A stretch of 25,243 bases of DNA, from the NCBI GenBank assembly GCA_047619225.1, contig JBLHJX010000048.1, positions 1 through 25,243 of the forward strand, in the 5' to 3' direction. This stretch comes from JABIFK01 sp047619225 (lineage in GTDB: Bacteria; Latescibacterota; UBA2968). The notes under the pieces were generated by a model. The model did not search any database. It had not been told where the DNA came from and saw nothing but the letters and a program-made list of their open reading frames with translations. Of the stretch, positions 21,830-25,243 are shown piece after piece (position 1 is the first letter of the stretch; every line of letters starts with the position of its first letter). The position numbers and the translations under genes are program-made.

Positions 21830-23221
21830 TTAGTGACCGATAAAGGCTTCGCTGCCGTCTTCCCAAGTGCCACCTACTGGGCGCAATTGGCCACCTCCGG
21901 TGACGGGGAGGGTTTGGCCGTCTTTCTCGGGGTGGACGTATTGGGTGAACCAGTCTTCGAGGGTGCTGCGCATTTCTGCAATGCGATTTTGGTGTGTGGG
22001 ATCGTCGACGAGGTTGGTGCGTTCGTCGGGGTCATTTTGGAGGTTGTAGAGTTCGTTGGGCCCCTCGGGGTAACGATGGACGTATTTCCACTTGTCGGTG
22101 CGGACCATTCGTGTGGGGCCGTATTCGTCATAAATTATTACGTTCTCACGGCCGGTATCCGTTTGGCCGAGGAGGGAAGGTAGGAAGGATTGGCCAGGGA
22201 GATTGTGATTGTCGGGTAAAGAAAGGCCCACGTAGTCGAGTAGGGTGGGCATGAAGTCGTAGGCGCTGCACATTGCGTTTTGGGCCACGCCTTGGGCGAT
22301 GCGATCTGGATGGCTCACGAGAAAGGGAATGCGTACAGAGTTTTCATACATGTTAATAGGATAGGTGCCGTTGCCTTTGCCCCAAAAGCCGTGGTGGCCA
22401 CAGGAGAAACCGTTGTCGCTGGTGAAGACGACGAGGGTGTTGTCGCGAATGTTTTGATTTTCGAGTTTGTCTAAAATACGGCCCATGTCGAGGTCCATTG
22501 CGGTGACGGCGGCGAAGTAACCTTTGAGGCTTTCGCGTTTGCCGAGGTTGCCTTTTGTGAGGCCACCCGCCCAAGGGTGGATGGGTTCTTGGGGGCAGGA
22601 ATCGAAGGGGCAGTCGTCGTAAGAATCGACAATGTCTTGTGGGTGACCGGTCCAGGGGCTGTGTGGGGCTGTGTAGTGTACACTGAGGTAGAAGGGGTTT
22701 TCGTCTGTTGCGTGGGTGTCGATAAATTCGAGAGCGTCGTCGGTGATCACGTTGGTGACGTAGCCGGGGGCTTCGAAGCGTTTACCATTTCGGATCATGG
22801 GGGCGTTGTTGTATGGGCCGCCCCCTTTTTCGTGTACGAACCAGTGGGAAAATCCGTGCTGGGCTAAGGTGCTGTTGCCGAGGTGCCATTTGCCGCTGAT
22901 GCCGCAGGTGTAATCATTTTGAGCGAGAATGTCGGTGTAGGCCAATTGGCCTTCGAGGTAGGTGGCGATGTTGTCGCCGTAGTTGCCTTCGCGTATCCAG
23001 TCGTGTACGCCATGTTGGGAAGGAATTTGCCCGGTGAGGAAAGAGGCGCGGCTGGGTGAGCAGACGGGTGAGGCGCAAAAGAAGCGGTCAAAGCGCATGC
23101 CGGTGTTGGCAATGCGGTCGAGGTTGGGCGTGCGGATTTCGCTGTTTCCGTAACAACCTGCTGCCCAGGGGCCTTGGTCGTCGCTGAGGATGAAGATGAT
23201 GTTTGGGTGTTTGGTTGACAT
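21830..23221 (-). CDS. type I sulfatase (formylglycine-dependent)
   Basis: The 463-residue protein is an arylsulfatase-family enzyme of the alkaline phosphatase superfamily. The formylglycine motif is CSPSRASFLTG with Cys54, Pro56 and Arg58. Metal ligands include Asp14-Asp15 (LSDDQG) and the Asp-Asn of FTSDNGFSCGHHG. GKWHLG and HYTAPHSPW supply the usual Lys and His. The cysteine must be converted by an activating enzyme that is not encoded in this window. No signal peptide is seen, so it acts in the cytoplasm on an imported sulfated sugar. AGGAG lies 5 bases before the ATG. It follows the enolase-superfamily gene by about 50 bases and is probably co-transcribed. Confidence 0.93.
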   Translation of the reverse strand: MSTKHPNIIFILSDDQGPWAAGCYGNSEIRTPNLDRIANTGMRFDRFFCASPVCSPSRASFLTGQIPSQHGVHDWIREGNYGDNIATYLEGQLAYTDILAQNDYTCGISGKWHLGNSTLAQHGFSHWFVHEKGGGPYNNAPMIRNGKRFEAPGYVTNVITDDALEFIDTHATDENPFYLSVHYTAPHSPWTGHPQDIVDSYDDCPFDSCPQEPIHPWAGGLTKGNLGKRESLKGYFAAVTAMDLDMGRILDKLENQNIRDNTLVVFTSDNGFSCGHHGFWGKGNGTYPINMYENSVRIPFLVSHPDRIAQGVAQNAMCSAYDFMPTLLDYVGLSLPDNHNLPGQSFLPSLLGQTDTGRENVIIYDEYGPTRMVRTDKWKYVHRYPEGPNELYNLQNDPDERTNLVDDPTHQNRIAEMRSTLEDWFTQYVHPEKDGQTLPVTGGGQLRPVGGTWEDGSEAFIGH

Positions 23222-23274
23222 ACAGACTCCTGTGGTTTAAACAGAGCGCAAGGCGCTGAGGGCTCTCCGATTGT

Positions 23275-24321
23275 TTATTCCCACGAGAAGCCTGGGCCAT
23301 ATGGAATGTTGACAAAACCATCTTCAAGTTTGAGAGGTGAACCTTCTGGGATCATCCCCGTTTCGAGATAAAGGGCATTGGGCAAACAGGCCATGACATT
23401 GAGTTGCACGGGGCCACCCCCGTGAGAGGCGTAGGGAATGCGAAAGGCGTGTGCGGTTTGGCCTATTTGCAAGAGTGCGGTTGGGCCTCCTGCACGGCGC
23501 AAGTCGGGTTGCACAATGTCTACGGCTTCGCGTTTAAAGAACCGGGCGAAGTCTTGTGCTGAATAGAGGTTTTCTCCGGTGGCGATGGGAATATCAAGCG
23601 CGTGGGCCAGTTGGGCATAGCCATCAATGTCGTCGGCGGGAATGGGTTCTTCCCACCACACGCAGCCGAGGTCTTCAAAGGCGCGACCTCTATAGGTGGC
23701 TTCGGCAGCGGTGAGCGATTGGTTTGCGTCGACCATAATGCCAACGTCTTCACCGACGGCTGATCGGACGGTTTGAATGCGCTTGACGTCTTCTTTGAGG
23801 GTGGGATAACCGACTTTGATTTTGACAGCTCGAAATCCTTGGGCCACTGCTTTGGCACAAATATCTTGTACTTCGCTGTCGGAATAGTTGAGCCAACCAA
23901 CCATTGCGTAGGCACGAATGGTTTTGTTTACGCCGCCCCAGAGTTGCCAGCAGGGCACACCACGGGCACGTCCTAAACAATCCCACAAGGCGGTATCGAT
24001 GGCGGAGATTCCAAAAGTGACGAGGCCAGATGAGCCGTGGTACTCGGTTTCGGCCAGCATCTCTTGATGGAGACCGCGTACATAAGTTGGATCTTGGCCC
24101 ATAACGATGGGTTTGAGTTCGTGTTGGATGATTGCGGCTAAGGCGTCGGGCGCACCTGCGATGCGGCCAAAGCTTGAGGCACCTGTTCCGGTGAAGCCAT
24201 CATCTGTTTCAATTGTGACGCTGACCGCACCTGAGCCGGGTAAGGCCTGCAAGGCATCGCGTTTGGGGTTTTCTGATGGGGGGCGGCGTTGAATGTTGAT
24301 TTTGAGGTCGGTGATTTTCAT
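23275..24321 (-). CDS. enolase-superfamily (mandelate racemase-like) enzyme
   Basis: I start at ATG 24321 (MKITDLKINIQRRPP, 348 residues), where AAAGGAG lies 6 bases upstream; the longer frame lacks this. The KxK motif Lys167-Ile-Lys169 (AVKIKVG) and metal ligands Asp198, Glu224 (WWEEPIP) and Glu250 (IATGENLYS) are spaced 26 residues apart. Asp273 with His300 (ASHGGG) forms the second general base dyad. This is the mandelate racemase subgroup, which includes acid-sugar dehydratases, and differs from the galactonate dehydratase-like gene at 5909-7054, which lacks KxK. It probably dehydrates or racemises a sugar acid released from a sulfated polymer, given the sulfatase behind it. Confidence 0.88.
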   Translation of the reverse strand: MKITDLKINIQRRPPSENPKRDALQALPGSGAVSVTIETDDGFTGTGASSFGRIAGAPDALAAIIQHELKPIVMGQDPTYVRGLHQEMLAETEYHGSSGLVTFGISAIDTALWDCLGRARGVPCWQLWGGVNKTIRAYAMVGWLNYSDSEVQDICAKAVAQGFRAVKIKVGYPTLKEDVKRIQTVRSAVGEDVGIMVDANQSLTAAEATYRGRAFEDLGCVWWEEPIPADDIDGYAQLAHALDIPIATGENLYSAQDFARFFKREAVDIVQPDLRRAGGPTALLQIGQTAHAFRIPYASHGGGPVQLNVMACLPNALYLETGMIPEGSPLKLEDGFVNIPYGPGFSWE

Positions 24322-24401
24322 GTGTTTCTCCTTTGTTGTTGGTGTAACATAAAAATGAACGTGTTGAAATGGAAGGGGAAAAATAGGCGCGAGTTTTGCA
24401 C

Positions 24402-24430
24402 TTGACACAGGTACAACAATAAGGCATCAT
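24402..24430 (+). promoter_or_regulatory. candidate sigma-70 promoter
   Basis: TTGACA at 24402-24407 matches the -35 consensus exactly. With a 17-base spacer, CATCAT at 24425-24430 keeps four of six -10 bases. A start near 24437 would leave a leader of about 25 bases to the ATG at 24462. It lies in the divergent gap between the dehydratase and the secreted protein. Confidence 0.5.
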
Positions 24431-24461
24431 CGGGACAACCAAATGAATAGGAGAATACCTT

Positions 24462-25243
24462 ATGTTGCGCTTTTTGTCTTGTCTTTTGTTTCTGGTTTTG
24501 GTGTTTGAAAGGAGCTTGGTTATGGCGGAGCAACAATCTGCCGAACAGCGATTTGAGCAGGTGATGAAAAATGGGCACCTGAAGGTCGATGGTCAGGTTA
24601 CTGGGGAGGGGTTTTGTTGGCATGCGGCTCATGCGGCAGATGATTTTGTGACAGGTTATTTGGCGTATAACGATACGGCTTGGTTAGATCAGGGTGTGAA
24701 ATATTTTGACTGGCTGGTGGGCCTGATGGCTACGGCTCCTGATGGGTACCAAGGTTGGATCGGACCTTTTATTTATGACAAGAAAGTATGGTGTGATGTT
24801 CATGTTGGCGATGCCATCTTGTTTAACCCGATGTTGCGATTTTCTGAGGTGGTACTCAAAGATGACGCATTGAAGGAGAAATATGGAGAAGTTGCCCAGA
24901 AATATGTCTCCTTGGCAAAGAAGCATTTGATTGAGAAGTGGGATGTGCGCGGTACGTGGCACAAAGATGGGCCTTATGGGTCGTATGCGTCTTGGAACCA
25001 ATATTTGGAACCGGGTGACTTGTCGGCGTGGCGCGATATAGAGATTTTGAAGTCCACGTTGTCATTGCCCTTTAATAAGCAGTTTGATATGGGCATTGCA
25101 AGTTTGCGGTTGTGGCGCATGACGGGTGAAGCCTCGTATCGTGACAGAGCAGAGCGTATTTTTCGGTTGATGAAAAGCCGGATACGGTTGGCGGGAGATC
25201 ATATTGTGTGGAATTATTGGGAACCGACGGGTGTGTGGGATGT
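24462..25243 (+). CDS. secreted (alpha/alpha)-barrel-like protein, incomplete
   Basis: The plus-strand frame from ATG 24462 (AGGAGAA 7 bases upstream) is open to the window end, giving about 260 residues. It starts with a signal peptide, MLRFLSCLLFLVLVFERSLV then MA-EQQ as the likely cleavage site. The mature part has repeating helix pairs rich in Trp and aromatic residues (GYLAYNDTAWLDQGVKYFDWL, then RFSEVVLKD, then FDMGIASLRLWRMTGEASYRDRA, RIFRLMKSR). That is the pattern of six-hairpin toroid enzymes such as polysaccharide lyases, unsaturated glucuronyl hydrolases and C5-epimerases. I cannot assign a family or catalytic residues. The dehydratase/sulfatase neighbourhood suggests it acts on extracellular polysaccharide. 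Confidence 0.65.
   Translation, partial: MLRFLSCLLFLVLVFERSLVMAEQQSAEQRFEQVMKNGHLKVDGQVTGEGFCWHAAHAADDFVTGYLAYNDTAWLDQGVKYFDWLVGLMATAPDGYQGWIGPFIYDKKVWCDVHVGDAILFNPMLRFSEVVLKDDALKEKYGEVAQKYVSLAKKHLIEKWDVRGTWHKDGPYGSYASWNQYLEPGDLSAWRDIEILKSTLSLPFNKQFDMGIASLRLWRMTGEASYRDRAERIFRLMKSRIRLAGDHIVWNYWEPTGVWD

Overview
The window looks like part of a chromosome from a heterotrophic, probably marine or host-associated, uncultured bacterium. The gene set is enolase-superfamily sugar-acid dehydratases, a sulfatase, a GH95 fucosidase, a sialidase-like protein, amidohydrolases, a PhyH dioxygenase and an SMP-30-type accessory domain. That mix resembles Poribacteria, Latescibacterota or related lineages. This is inference from gene content only; no rRNA or marker gene is present. 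Nearly every gene has an AGGAG-like Shine-Dalgarno site. All but two genes lie on the minus strand, in short, tightly packed operons.

Layout. 1-310 is the N-terminus of an acyl-CoA dehydrogenase (minus, cut by the window edge). 311-929 is non-coding and holds two related hairpin repeats in opposite orientation. 930-4776 (minus) runs DMT permease, DMT permease, a 5'-truncated nitrilase, a SnoaL/NTF2-like protein and a DegT/DnrJ aminotransferase. 4886-5818 is a CPBP (CAAX-type) membrane protease, separated from that operon by a strong terminator. 5909-10174 (minus) is a catabolic run: two paralogous PF04909 amidohydrolases, an aldo/keto reductase and a galactonate-dehydratase-like enolase-superfamily enzyme. 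10269-10885 is an AF2212/DUF104-like antitoxin with a PIN toxin, closed by a terminator just before the amidohydrolases. 10969-14039 is an SDR followed by a GH95 alpha-L-fucosidase.

14255-15934 is a plus-strand SulP anion transporter with its own terminator. 16001-20579 (minus) is a six-gene operon: MFS permease, a frameshifted sialidase/BNR protein, an M14-type zinc peptidase or deacylase, a PhyH dioxygenase, YwbE and a stand-alone SMP-30-associated sugar-binding-like domain. A perfect 13-bp inverted repeat lies upstream. 20714-21524 is a second toxin-antitoxin pair (RHH/UPF0175-like antitoxin, DUF3368 PIN toxin) with a symmetric four-half-site operator. 21830-24321 (minus) is an enolase-superfamily dehydratase followed by a sulfatase. 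Divergent from it, 24462 to the window end is a secreted (alpha/alpha)-barrel-like protein that is incomplete.

Taken together the region reads as accessory carbohydrate catabolism: removing sulfate, fucose and perhaps sialic acid, dehydrating sugar acids, reducing or hydrolysing the products, and importing substrates through MFS, DMT and SulP carriers. Two toxin-antitoxin modules and several palindromic repeats are interspersed. I found no CRISPR array, phage, transposase, rRNA or tRNA, and no single locus that is clearly a new system. The most useful leads are two broken genes (nitrilase and sialidase), two clean operator-like inverted repeats, and the orphan SMP-30-associated domain.
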